Positions 36,523 to 47,982 of a stretch of 64,000 bases of DNA are shown here, piece by piece (within the stretch, counting starts at the first letter, position 1; every line of letters begins with the position of its first letter). A program made the position numbers and the translations under genes. A model generated the notes under the pieces. That model was not told the origin of the DNA and made no database searches. It saw nothing but the letters and a program-made list of their open reading frames with translations. Origin of the DNA: Hemileia vastatrix (lineage: Eukaryota > Basidiomycota > Pucciniomycetes > Pucciniales > Zaghouaniaceae); the NCBI GenBank assembly GCA_030280995.1, contig JASXTE010000001.1, positions 16,494,606-16,558,605 of the forward strand, read 5' to 3'.

Positions 36523-36700
36523 TGTGATTCAAGAATAACCCAGATTTGATGTCACACAAGCTAGCACACTCAGTGTTCAGTGCATGTACTCTTCTCACAA
36601 GAATCACAGCTGAGCTACAACTGAATCAAATCAAAGAGAGGGTTTGGCAATTGCTATGAGGTGCCCAGATTACTTTTCTGGTGTGATGTATTTTATTTGC
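36522..36700. repeat. Dispersed repeat, copy 1 (possible SINE remnant)
   Basis: Begins TTGTGATTCAAGAATAAC and aligns over about 175 nt with 49124-49300, sharing CTCAGTGTTCAG and ACAGCTGAGCTA. On the minus strand TAGCTCAGCTG (complement of 36611-36621) resembles a Pol III A box, but no convincing B box is seen. Confidence 0.45.
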
Positions 36701-36946
36701 TTCATTAACATTATATATTATACGAGTCATCATCATTTAGCTTAACCAAACCTTGTTTTCTACTTTCACTTTAAAAATATTGCTTGCATCCTGAGATAAG
36801 TAATCAACAGTTCTTCTTCTAATAGAACAATATAAATGCCATCATTATTACATCTTGTACTATGATGTTTATAGAGTTGAATCATGTAAAAAAAAATCGA
36901 AAATAATATGAAACCTACTACCCTACCATATAAACGTAACTTTGAT

Positions 36947-37106
36947 TTATTTGTTTTTGCAAAGGTACGGTTTCAGTTTGAGTAATCTTTTACCTGCTTC
37001 TTTGATCGTGCTTCATCGATGGAAGAATCAATGTTTTGTTGTTGTGTAGGTTGAGTGAGGTAAAAAAAAGATATAAAGATAAGTAATACCACCCCATAAT
37101 CAAAAC

Positions 37107-37140
<34 letters not shown>

Positions 37141-37752
37141 AAAAAAACACCAACTCTATATCTTTACAAAATGAAACACGTGAAAAGTTTTCTCCGATTG
37201 AAATGTGTTTCCTAAATGTAAATATGTTCATTGTTATTAGACAGATGTACATGAGTTGTAAAATGATGCAATGATATGATTCAAAATAGGGATGCAAGAA
37301 TTATGTCAAAAGTCAATTTAGTAGGGGGGAACAACTTACTCTGAATAAAAGTCTGTTGGGGGTATAATCTGTATAAACGATTAATAAAGATATCCAAAGA
37401 TCGAAATACATCCGTTCACCGTGTTGGTAGATAAAGAAACAACTTACCACAACACCTGCAATTTTAGCAACAAACCAAGAAACATGCCAATCTCTCGGTC
37501 GATTTTTGACAATATCAATCATCTCAAAATCTTTTGGTATTTCGATTTGACTGTTTTCTAACAAAACATAATATGCCTTCATTTTTGATGACAGCCGGCC
37601 AAGTTAAATCATAACAAGAAAGAACCCAGAAGTTCAAGTAAATCAAACGATCGAATTTGAGCTTCCTACACCTGAAAAATGGAAATCAACCTACCCCATC
37701 AGGTCTGTATATATATGTACCCAAACAATCGTTGTAGTTCGATTATTGAAAG

Positions 37753-37789
<37 letters not shown>

Positions 37790-38579
37790 CATCAAGGGAT
37801 TAAGCAGTTGAGCATTGAGTGAAAGAATTTTATACGATCAAGACCCAGAATATAAATATATAATCATGAATTTATTTAAATACAGCGTCAGCTCAAATGT
37901 TTAAAGCGCATCTGAAAGAAAATAGATCCCTACTAACACTGTGTAGGGTAACCCAAGCTGATCAAGATAGTCCAACAAAGTATCCCTTCGAGCTCTATAC
38001 TCTTTTTGCTGAGTTTCCAGAAATGCAAACTCTTTACAACGCTCCAAACCTTCAGCAACAGCTTCTTGAAAAGGGCTATTCGTGCAAAATGTGATGCGAG
38101 TAGTTGCTGCAAGAACAGCTTGGATTAGGTGAGAGGGACCTGTCGCCCATCCAACTCTCCATCCAGTAGCTGCAAAAGTTTTGCCAGCTGATCCAATTGT
38201 GACTGTACGATTCCACAGATTAGGAGCAAGGGAAGCAATGCGCACATGAGGTTCGTCAAAGGTTAAATAATCATACTAGCCGGAAGCAATATGCGAAATC
38301 AGAACCATGAATGGAAATCCACTACTATTTGATCGAATTAAAGAATGATTGTTTTAAGAGTGTGATAGAGCATCAAGTATTTATACAGACCACTTCATCA
38401 GCTAAAATCAGCATATTGTGCTTTTCTGCAACTTCACCAAGAGCGTTGAGCTCTTCCGCGCTGAACACCTTGCCGATCGGATTATGTGGAGTGTTGATAA
38501 TTCTGAAACAATTCAAAGGATTATTTTTTGATTTTCAACTTTCTTGCACTTTGATTCTTTCATAAAATCGATCATAAAG

Positions 38580-38616
<37 letters not shown>

Positions 38617-39783
38617 ACATGACTTTGGATTTTGGTGTAATTGCAGCTTCAAGTTCTTTCATGTCCAATTTCCAATCTTTACTACTAACAGTAGATTGGT
38701 TAACTTGGGAGGGTGGTCTCAATGGAATATAGACAGGTTTTCCACCACAAAATGTGACATTTCGAACGTCTAAAAAAAAAATAAAAATAAAAATAAAAAC
38801 AATGTTTGTGACATCATTTTTCAGTTAGAATTTATTAAAAGAGATAAATTAATCATGAAAATAAACGTCTTGACATTGATCAAAAAAAGGTTCCATCAAA
38901 ATGATTTCATCACCAGCAGAGCAAAATGCAACCAAGGTAGCATATATAGCTAAATTGGCCCCTGTATTGATCACAATCATCAGCCAACTACTATGACTAG
39001 GACAGAAAAACATGGGTTAATCAACGTACCAGCAGTGACAAGGATCTCCTTATCTGGATCCAACATGCGTCCTAAATTGTAACTGTCACTGAGATGCTCT
39101 GAAAGTGCATTACGCAACCTAATTCGGCCTCTGGTGACGCTGTAATGATTAGCAGAAACCTCTTCCAAGGCACGTGCAGCAGCTTTCCGGAGATAATCAG
39201 CTAAGATAGATATCCAAAAGGAAAAAGAAAAAAAGCAAGCAAGAGTTCATTCTTTTAAGTTTAAGGGACAAATATCAAGAAATAATAGAAGTCATTTCTT
39301 GCGGAGGCTAAGAAAAACCAAAACCCAAAACGCACGGGGTGACCAGCTAAAAAAGGATACCAAAGTGATGAGTGATTGAGAGAGATTAACGAAAAAGACA
39401 AGCCTACTTCATAAAACCTTGACCCATGTTGACAGCATCCTATATGAACGACCAAACAGGTTGGCAAACAAAAGCCAAGCAAGAAAGATAGAACATCATA
39501 CGCTTGGCATGTAAGCAGAGGAGGGAGAAAAGACACTCCAGCAATCCAGACCCTTTTCCAATTCGGGGATAATTTTATCGGAAGGCGGAACATGTTTAGA
39601 GTCCGACATTGAATGATGAAAGCGGAGAGAGGAAGAGAGGGAGGGAAGGGCGTGCTTGGCAGCGAGAGCATTCTGCATATGAATACGCCCCAACATCGCC
39701 AACGCCTGGACGGGGACTGGCAGGAGAGACAAGGAGGATTGGCGGAATCCGGAGGAGCGCCGAGCCAAGTATTGAATATTCAT
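36947..39783 (-). CDS. BNA3: Kynurenine aminotransferase (fold-type I PLP transaminase), 13 exons, apparently intact
   Basis: Converts kynurenine plus a 2-oxoacid to kynurenate; the family also has cysteine-S-conjugate beta-lyase activity. Exons, right to left: 39783-39502, 39439-39408, 39346-39336, 39200-39030, 38961-38875, 38769-38619, 38502-38391, 38275-37938, 37704-37695, 37576-37448, 37368-37340, 37211-37149, 37010-36947. Together they give 1479 nt, 492 residues, with no internal stop and every junction GT-AG. Key residues: substrate-loop GQGFMNW; Asn252 in NTPHNPIG; Asp280 in LADEVYDYL; Schiff-base Lys314 in SAGKTFAATGW; carboxylate-binding Arg462 in NFSRVSFCKD. About 60 N-terminal residues are Arg/Ser/Ala-rich with almost no acids, suggesting mitochondrial import; Met at 39783 was chosen because it includes this. 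Introns are 61-233 nt, several with long A/T runs. Exon 10 uses a weak acceptor (ATGAAG). It is the only non-TE gene seen and its GC content is higher than its neighbours'. Confidence 0.88.
37695..37704 (-). other. 10-nt microexon of the aminotransferase gene
   Basis: The bases ACCTGATGGG are flanked by ATATACAG and GTAGGT. They supply P-D-G of YTVPDGAYYVL, matching the conserved family motif, and fix the phase between exons 8 and 10. Confidence 0.72.
39336..39346 (-). other. 11-nt microexon of the aminotransferase gene
   Basis: The bases CTGGTCACCCC are flanked by TTTTTTAG and GTGCGT. They supply W-S-P of GFMNWSPPDYL and are the only way I found to keep frame between exons 2 and 4. Confidence 0.75.
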
Positions 39784-39904
39784 CTAGCCGCTAGTTGGAA
39801 TCACTCTTGGATAAACTGGCCAAGTAGAGTAAGCGATGAAGCGGATCAAAATATCCCAACTAGATAGTCTTTTTAGAAATATAAAATAAATAAAACAACT
39901 AGAC

Positions 39905-40287
39905 TAGAAATAAAAGCTCACTTGAGTGAGATCAGGTTGATTTATATTTCTATAAATATATATATTTAAAAGATATCTTGATTGGTTGGAAATCAAATGA
40001 GGGGAAGCTTGATTGGAGGAAAAGGAAGGAAAAAGATTTCTTTTGACATCATCTTTGGAGATGACATCTTCTCCATCCAACATGTTTTCAGCACCAACAT
40101 TGGCTGGATCTCTAAATATGGAATCCATCTCTTCATATTAAGGACATAAAGAATCAAGTTTATTGTCTATAGTTTTGATACCCTTACTGATATCAAGGTC
40201 AGTAATACCAAAAACTAGTGGAAGATGAAAGAGTCTTAGCTTTTTTGTGTTTGTCTAAATAGTGCTTGAAGCATTCAGACATCTGTT
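39905..40287 (-). pseudogene. Myb/SANT-like element gene, copy 2 (fragment)
   Basis: Right to left it encodes KQMSECFKHYLDKHKKAKT, then after a disruption the MDSIFRDPANVGAENML part. It continues to donor GTGAGC near 39917, as in the copy at 59044. The N-terminal part is cut off at 40288 by the 5' LTR of element E. Frame breaks occur near 40210 and 40140. Confidence 0.6.
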
Positions 40288-41100
40288 TGTCACACGCCAC
40301 GTGACACTCGAGGCAAAAGCAGCTCATTAAATCAATCATAACAGGTTTAAATCCATACTCAAAGCACAGAAAGCAATTCTCCATAGCAACTGCGACTTTC
40401 CTTTGTGTACTCGCTATTCAACCGTGCTAGTCTAAACTCTAAATCCAAATTAGTCAATCTCTCAATAGTGTGTCTCAGTCTTTTCTTCAATAAGTGACAC
40501 ACAGCGCAATAGTCAATGTAATGGTGCACTAAAAGGTTTATGAAATGTCTGTGGATTATTAAAAGGGGTAGTGAGCATGGACGGAATGGTTAGTGGAGAA
40601 CTAAGGGGTTGACGGATGTTAGTGAGGAGGGTCCAGGTGTAATGGGTGTATTTTTTAATGGTCTGTGATGTGCGGAATAGTGGATGGGTAGGAGGTCAAT
40701 GCGAGGAGGAGTAAAGGATATAAAAGGGGTTGGGTTTTTGGTTCAATAATCTTTAGAATTAAATTATAAAAAAACGTATTTATAGTTAATAGTTGTAAAA
40801 GCTTTAAGTTAAATCATTATTATTGTATCTTTCCTTATTTTCTCAGTAATCATTTCTAAATCCTAAATCTTTGATTATTGAGTTTCCAACCCTTTGTGAG
40901 ATTCTAAGAATTTTAATATTACCCTTAACTTATATTAGAATTCTCCTCAAACATATCTCAAAGCAGTAGCTCTTCCTTTGAGTCATCTTTGAATCACTTC
41001 CTCAAACATTTTCTCTGTGCATCAAAAAAGTTTCTAAACTCCTCCCTCCATCTCACTTCCAGGAACACCCTCGGCCTTGTGCGTAGGTTGTCGAGTGACA
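40288..41100 (+). repeat. 5' LTR of element E (0.81 kb)
   Basis: Begins TGTCACACGCCACGTGACAC and ends GTCGAGTGACA (TGTCA/TGACA ends). Near-identical to 47983-48793. TATA box TATAAAAG at 40719-40726 inside GGATATAAAAGGGGT. It interrupts a Myb-like remnant. Confidence 0.92.
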
Positions 41101-41175
41101 GTATAATTTAATTCTCTGTAGTTCTCATTCATTGTACTACTACGTCCCTTTTCAGGTGTTTTCTAAATTCTTAAA

Positions 41176-42363
41176 ATGGCACCTTTTCAACACACTCCTC
41201 CTACAGGTGCTACTACTAGAGCTTGCGCCAGAGGCAGGCCAACAGCCACACAGCCTGTTTCCCGCACTCACTCCTTGGAACCACTCAACCTAATGGAACA
41301 GCAACATTTAGTCCAATCTGTAGAAGACATCCCACAAGATTTTGATGATTCTAGTGATGATGAAGAAGGAGAGGATACAATGCACGAGGCTCCATCCGCC
41401 CCTGCTACTCAACCTTCTGGTCAACCTTTGGAACCTGGACCATCTAATTTGCTGGAGGACTTCATGAGACTTTTCATGAAAACCCTTTCCAATACAATGT
41501 CTTTGGAGGGATCTAAATTCACAACTCCTTCCATGAAATCTCCTGATAAATTTGATGGAGAGCATCCAGACAGATTGTGGCCCTTCTTGCAAACCTGCAA
41601 GCTCCTGTTCCATAATGAACCTTGAACCTTCAATAATGACCAATCAAAGGTTGTTTACGCTTCTTCATTCCTAGCCGTGAAAGCAGAAAGATGGTTTGAG
41701 CCTTATCTTCTCATGCTCTCTTTGACAGAGACCCACTTACTCATCAATAACTGGGAAAAATTTGAAGACCAACTTTTTACGTTGTTCAGTGACCCTAATG
41801 AAACTGACAATGCGGAAATTGAACTGGACTTCCTCCGCATGAGTGATAATGGTAAAGCCTCTGAATATATCTCAAACTTCAGAGCACTTCAAACTCAAGT
41901 AGGTTGGAATGATGCTGCCCTTAAGTATCATTTCAAGAAAGGACTTCCTTCGAGGATTCTAGATCAATTAAATCTTCACAGTCAGAAGATGACTACTTTA
42001 ACGGATTTAATGGATCAAACCCTCGAACTTGACGGCGTTTATCAAGGACAACTTCAACATTGTCGATATGCCAACAAATCTCAAGGCCTAGATTTTAAAT
42101 CGGGACCTTCTTCACACCCATGACCAAATCAATCCTCCTCGACTCAATCCAAACCCAATAAGGGAAAGGATAAACCTCGACCAAAAGGCTCGACCCCAGG
42201 CGATATCAGCAAAGTACTGGATCCTAAAGGGGAACTTAAAGAAGCTGAGAGGAAGAGACGAGCAGATAATAGGTTATGTACGTATTGTGGGGGTAAGCAC
42301 AAGTTGGAAGACTGTGTAAAGTTGAAGGAAAGAGAAGGTACTAGTTCGAAGTCAAAAAACTAG
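41176..42363 (+). pseudogene. gag of element E with zinc knuckle, two premature TGA stops
   Basis: ATG at 41176 lies 75 nt after the LTR. The N-terminus is acidic (DDSSDDEEGEDT), the middle is a helical capsid-type region, and a basic linker leads to a CCHC knuckle CTYCGGKHKLEDC (C-x2-C-x4-H-x4-C, about 42280-42318). The natural end is TAG TAG at 42361-42366. In-frame TGA at 41623 and 42121 fall where Arg would fit (EP-stop-TFNND, HP-stop-PNQSS). Role: RNA packaging and particle assembly. Confidence 0.87.
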
Positions 42364-42377
42364 TAGATAGTTTACTT

Positions 42378-45300
42378 GTGTGCAAAGCAAACTATCTTAT
42401 CTCGCCCAGTGCACAGAACCTCCATGTCTTAAGGACTGGAGTTGCCTTAAACTGCTTGAGATTCATTCTTTTTAAGGAGGATATCCCCTTCAGTTGTCTA
42501 ATAGACTCTGGAGCTTCAATTTCTTTTGTTAGTTTATCTTTTGCCGAGAAGTTACAACTAACATTTACAGATATCGATCAAACTCAAATTTACTTGGTCA
42601 AATCAGAGGAACCCAAATATTGGGTAAGTAAGAAAGTTTTATGGGTTTTCAACTTGCCGAACTTCCCCTCCTTCGAGTGGGAATTATCAGTCTTGGACGC
42701 CCCAAGAATGAAAGATACCATCCTTGGCCATGACTTTTTAACGCATTGGAATCCTGAAATTGATTGGTCACAGGGATTGATCACCCCATGCACTAAGTAT
42801 ATTTCTAATTCTTCAATGCAGGTCAATAGGGAGTTAAACAACCCGCCTGAAAATGTCCTGCTAGAGGACAAATCTCCGCCAGATGACTTGCAAGCATCTG
42901 ATCTTTCTCTAAATGAGCAATTGGCTAACCCTTCTAGCTTGATGACTTCACTCAAAGAGGATTTAAATTGCCTCAAAGTAATCAAATTATGCTTTCTCAA
43001 TTCTGGTCTTCCCTTGACAGATTCTCTTGAAGATGATGAGGACGACCAAATCAACGTTGAAGCCATTAAATCAACTCTACTGGAAATCTATTATGATTTC
43101 CTCAATGTTTTCTCAATCCGCAAGGCCAATAAGTTACCACCTCATCGACCCTATGACCATCAAATAGAGTTAATAGGTCGTGTCTATTCTTTGTCGAAGG
43201 AAAAATCTCAAGTTCTTCAAGACTACATTGCAGAGAATGTAGCCAAAGGTTTCATCAGAGCCAGTAAATCTCCAACCAGCTCCCCTGTTCTTTTTGTAAG
43301 GAAAAAAGATGGTAGTCTTAGGTTGTGTGTTGACTATAGAAAGCTCAACACAGTCACTAAGAAGAATGCATATCCTGTTCCTCATATGTCATTGCTTCTT
43401 ACCCTTTTTAATGTTGCTAATTTCTTTTCTAAAATTGATCTTAGAGGCGCTTACAATCTGATTCGCATTGCAGAAGGTCATGAACCACTGACTGCAATGC
43501 GCACTAGATTTGGTAGTTTTGAATATTTAGTTATGCCTTTTGGATTGTGCAACACACCATCCACTTTTCAAAATTTTGTCAATGACATCTTTCAGGATGT
43601 GGTCAAAAAATTTGTTGTCGTCTATTTAGATGATATTTTAATTTTCTTGAAGACACTAGATGAACATATTCATCATGTTTGACAGGTTCTAAATCAACTT
43701 TGAGATCACAGTCTCTACGCCAAGCACAATAAATGCAAATTCCATCTTAAATAAATTGATTTTTTGGGTTTTACGTTATCCACTGATGGTTTAGTCATGG
43801 ACAACAAAAAGGTCAAAAAAGTCCTGGAATGGCCTGAGCCCAAAACTGTTAAATCCCTCCAAGGAATTTTGGGTTTTGAAAATTTCTATAGAAGATTTAT
43901 TAAAGATTACTCTAAAACTATTTCCCAATCTTACTTCTCTTCTTAGAAAAGATATTCCTTTTGTTTTTACTTCTACAGCACAAAAGAAATTCGAATCATT
44001 GAAGACTGTGTTCAACACGGCCCCAATTCTTTGACACTTTGATCCTTCTGCTTCGACAATAGTCGAGACAGACACTAGCAATTATGCTATAGCAGGGGTT
44101 ATTTCTCAATTAAATCCTGAAACAAAATTGTTTCATCCTGTTGCTTTTGAGTCACGCTAACTCATTGCAGCAGAATTAAATTATAAAATTCATGACAAAG
44201 AGCTTTTAGCTATTATTCATTGTCTTAAAAAATGGTGCTCTTTTCTTCTCAGCCTAGATATTCTTTTTCAAATTCTAACAGATCACAATGCTTTGAAATA
44301 CTTTATGTCTTCCAAAGTGTTAACCAGGCATCAAGCCAGGTGGGCTGAATTTCTGTCTGAATTTCCTTTTTCTATTTCCTATCGCCCAGGTAAGAACTGT
44401 ATTGTCCCAGATATCTTGTCATGTTGGGGGGACGCATTTGCTGACAAGAGCCCAGCAAATGTGAAATCAATTTTCAATGAATCAATGTTAACGACTCATC
44501 AACTTAATTCGATGACAATTCAATCTTTTCAAAATCCACTATCCAACATCCTCGAAGCTCAGTCAAAGGAAAATTATTGTTTAGGGTTAAAAGACAAAAT
44601 ACTCTTGAAGCAAGGGGCCAAAAAATTTATTAGTGAATCAGGTCTATTAGTTTTCGAAGTTAGAGTAGTCATACCCAACAACAATGAAATAAAATTATGG
44701 ATTTTCAATAGTCGACATGATTCTCCATTAGCTGGTCATTTTGGGGTTGATAAAGCCTACCAGTTAATAGCAAGGGATTTCTTCTGGCCAGGAATGACCA
44801 GAGAAATCAAGGCCTATATAAGAGCTTGTTATGAATGTAATAGGAATAAGGTTCCCCGTTACCAGAAGCATGGTTTGCTTCAACTGCTTCCTATTCCCTC
44901 TAAGCCTTGGGAATCTTTATCAATGGATTTCATTTCTCAACTTCCTCTTTCTAATATTTTTGATGCTATATTAGTAATAGTAGATAGATTTTCAAAGATG
45001 TCTATTTTTATTAAAACCACTACTACTGCTACAGCAGAAGATTTGTCAAAATTGTTTCTAGAATATGTATTTTCCAAACATGGCTTACCTAATGATATTA
45101 TTTCAGATAGAGGCTCATTGTTTGTATCCACATTCTGGACTCAACTGTGTCAACAACTCAATATCACGAGGAACCTCTCCACAGCCTATCATCCTGAAAC
45201 CAATGGGCAAACAGAAAGGGTCAACCAAATCCTCAAACAATACTTTCGAATGTATGTCAGTTACCAACAAGACGATTGGACCACATGGTTACCATGGGCC

Positions 45301-45972
45301 GAATTTGCTTATAATAACTCGACTCATTCTTCGACACAACGATCTCCTTTCGAAACTGTTTATGGAAGACATCCTTGATTCAACTCAATCCATGTAGGAA
45401 CTAATCATCCTGCGGAACATTATCTTTGAACCATATCACGACTCCAAGAGGAACTTAAATCAAATTTGGAATTAGCGATTTTAAGGTACAAGGAAAAGGC
45501 TGGCAAACATTGACAATCTGCTCCTTCCTTTAAACCAGGCAACAAAGTATGGCTTGATGCAAGAAACATTTTAAAAACTTGACCATCAAAGAAACTGGCC
45601 AAAAAACGCTTGGGACCATTCAAAATTCACTCTGAAGTCTCTAAAACTGCATTTCCACTCAAGTTACCTCCCAAATGGCAGGCTATTCACCCTGTTTTTC
45701 ACATATCTCTCCTGGAACTAGCTCAAGAAACATACCCAGGCATCAACCAACCTCCTCCAGAACCGGTCAAAGTAGAAGACCATCTAGAGTGGGAAGTAAG
45801 CCGTATCCTTGATTCAAGAATACGCAAGGGGAAACTTCAATACCTCGTGGAATGGGAAGGCTTCCTCAATGATTCAGACAAAACATCCTGGGAACCAGCC
45901 ATCAATGTTTCTAACGCCCCTGAACTCCTAAAATCTCTTCATCTTAAATATCCTTTAAAACCAAAACCTTAA
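42378..45972 (+). pseudogene. pol of element E: protease, RT, RNase H, integrase, chromodomain
   Basis: In the -1 frame relative to gag. Protease IDSGASISF is near 42502. RT is 43130-43680 with KKDGSLRLCVDYRKLN and YLDDILIF. A one-base shift near 43925 leads to RNase H (about 44060-44400). Integrase is 44690-45370 with [12 protein letters not shown] and the NGQTERVNQ Glu, plus CYECNRN zinc ligands. A GPF-type module is near 45613, then a clear chromodomain (EVSRILDSRIRKGKLQYLVE, 45790-45920). Stops are TGA 43680, 43701, 44032, 45376, 45427, 45511 and 45580, and TAA 43752 and 44158. The chromodomain normally targets insertion to marked heterochromatin. Confidence 0.9.
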
Positions 45973-46936
45973 AACTCACTTTTATTTTTTCTCTTCTTTA
46001 TTTTTATTTTTATTTTTATTTTTTTTCTTTTTTGTTTCTTAAAATTCTAAAACTTCTTCTCTTTAAAATCTAAAATACCTTTACCTCTAAAAAATTTTCC
46101 TTATTTTCATTTCTTCTTTTTTCTTTTTTTTCAAAAGTTTTCAACCTTCTTTAAAAATAAATAAAAATTAAGTTAAAATAAAATTGAATTAAACTAAAAA
46201 TTAAATTAAATTAAATTAAATAAAATTAAATTAAGAAAATAAAAAAATAAAAAAAAATAAAATAATAAAATAAAAATCTTAAAAAACAATAAATTCCTTT
46301 AAATTTTCTTTTCTCTTTTCAAACTTTTCTTCTTTCCTTTATTTCTTTATCTTCGAACTATCAAAATTTTTCACAAACTCAATACGACAATCTTTCTCAA
46401 ACTTCACTTCAAACTTTAAATCTCTCTTTAAAAATTGTTCGAAAAAATTACTTCTTTCTTTCAAATTCTTTTCTTCTATTCTTTTCTTCTTTCTTTTCAA
46501 ATAACCAAAATTCCTCAAAACTTCAATAAATGAACTTTCACAAATAACAATTTTTTTTTTCATTAAACTTCCATGTCAAACAAAATTATTTCAGTCAACT
46601 ATTTCTTTTTTTTCTTACTTAAATTTTTATTTTCAAAATTTAAACTAAAATTCCTTCAATTAAATATTCTTTCTTTTCTTCTTTCAAAATTTAAAACAAA
46701 ATTTTATCTTTCTTTTTCTTTTTCTCTCAAAATCTTATAAAAAATAAATTTTAAAATTTTAAATAAAACAACAAAATAAAAATAACTAAATATACAAATT
46801 TTTTCTACTTTTCTTTCCTCTTTCTTTCTTTTCCTTTTTTCCTTCCATTTTAAATTCTCTCCTTTATTTTCTCTCAAAATAATCCCTTCATCTTCTCCAA
46901 AATCACCCTTTTTTCCTTCCTACATTTCTCAAAAAC
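45973..46936. other. Low-complexity spacer between pol and the antisense gene of element E
   Basis: C/T-rich on the plus strand and A/T-rich (runs of TTTCTTT and AAATTAAATTAAA), with no credible gene. Small frames here are by-products of composition. The right part may be the 3' untranslated region of the antisense gene. Confidence 0.6.
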
Positions 46937-47885
46937 CTACTCCTCTCCTACTGGTACCACTTCCCCAATTTCCAGTAATTCTTTGGCCACGTTGAAGGAG
47001 GCAGCATCAAAAATCTTATCCACTTCACTGCTTAAATCTTCAATAAACCTAACTCGTCAACCCTGGCGAGGTTTTTTCAACCATACTTGGTCAAGAGTCT
47101 CTTTATTTTCCTCCCTCAAGGCAATCACTGGTAAATGTTCTTTGGTAGGGATTGATGGCGCCACTTCCACAACAGCCACTTTCACAGCAGTGGTTTCCAC
47201 AATAGGAGCTCCCACACTTGAGGCTTCCACCATAGGGGCTTCTGCAATGACATCTAAATTCTAATTCATACGGTCATCAGTAAAATTTTTCTTTGGAAAA
47301 TAAAATTAAAGTAAAATAAAATAAAAGCAAACTTACTTCGAACATCGGATCAGCCTCTAGAAATAACTTCAATGTGACTTCCACCGCCACTTCTTTTTCT
47401 TCTTTGTCATCTTTGATGACCATCCGCCGCTTCTTCGGCATCTGCCTTGAAATGGGGACTTCCTCCTCATCTTCCTCCACCAAACCATCCACCTCCTCTT
47501 CCACCCTTTGCTTTTTACCAGTGGCTTGGGTTACCCAGGTCACCATGGTGTCCTCGACTTCCTCCTCAGCTGCTTCTGATTGATCATCCCCAATTGACAC
47601 GTCCCATATGTCTTGGACCACTTCTCTGGTCTTCGGTATTACCCAATTTTTTGTCTTGGTAAACCTTTGTTTGATGTCAGAATTTTTTGCTAAAGCATCA
47701 CACGCCACCCGTCTCCATCAGCAAAACTTGCATTTCTGGCAAAGACCTCGAGTAGCCGTGCTTTCAACACAGAAGTATTCCATCGTTTCACAAGCCGTGC
47801 ATGCTTGGGAATACTGTTGGGTAATGAGCCCACCGTCCGCTTTGAGGTGAGGAGGCATGGGAGCTGGAGTTGGACAAGTTGACAT
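46937..47885 (-). pseudogene. Antisense accessory gene of element E, Cys-rich, two exons
   Basis: I do not recognise the family. Exon 1 is 47885-47337 (183 codons) and exon 2 is 47260-46937 (108 codons). They are separated by a 76-nt intron with GTAAGT donor and TTAG acceptor, phase 0. The start is ATG 47885 (MSTCPTPAPM). Residues about 30-60 hold seven Cys (CTACETMEYFC, then CQKCKFC and a further Cys), a possible zinc-binding cluster. The middle is very acidic with a basic patch (MPKKRRM), and exon 2 is Val/Ala/Glu-rich. One TGA breaks each exon (47718-47720, 47057-47059), so this copy is dead. Its position between chromodomain and 3' LTR, in antisense, suggests a regulatory or accessory protein, perhaps DNA-binding (inference). 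Confidence 0.6.
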
Positions 47886-47964
47886 AATAATAAAAGTAAA
47901 CAAGAATTAAATAAAAGGGAAAATAGTGTGGGAAGTATATGTCTCACGCTCAACAGAGCTTGCG

Positions 47965-47972
47965 TTTTTATA
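47965..47972 (-). promoter_or_regulatory. TATA box for the antisense gene
   Basis: TATAAAAA on the minus strand, in GGGTATAAAAACGC, about 85 nt upstream of ATG 47885 and outside the LTR. Confidence 0.5.
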
Positions 47973-47982
47973 CCCGGGCATC

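Noticed and set aside
41176..45972. TGA reassigned to Arg in this organism
   Set aside because: The intact aminotransferase needs no TGA read-through, TGA occurs as a stop-like lesion in other elements, and CpG decay explains the pattern more simply.
47023..47264. Cys-rich frame on the minus strand (CHCRSPYGG-type) as a metallothionein-like protein
   Set aside because: It is the out-of-phase reading of exon 2 of the antisense gene, whose own frame runs on across the splice junction.
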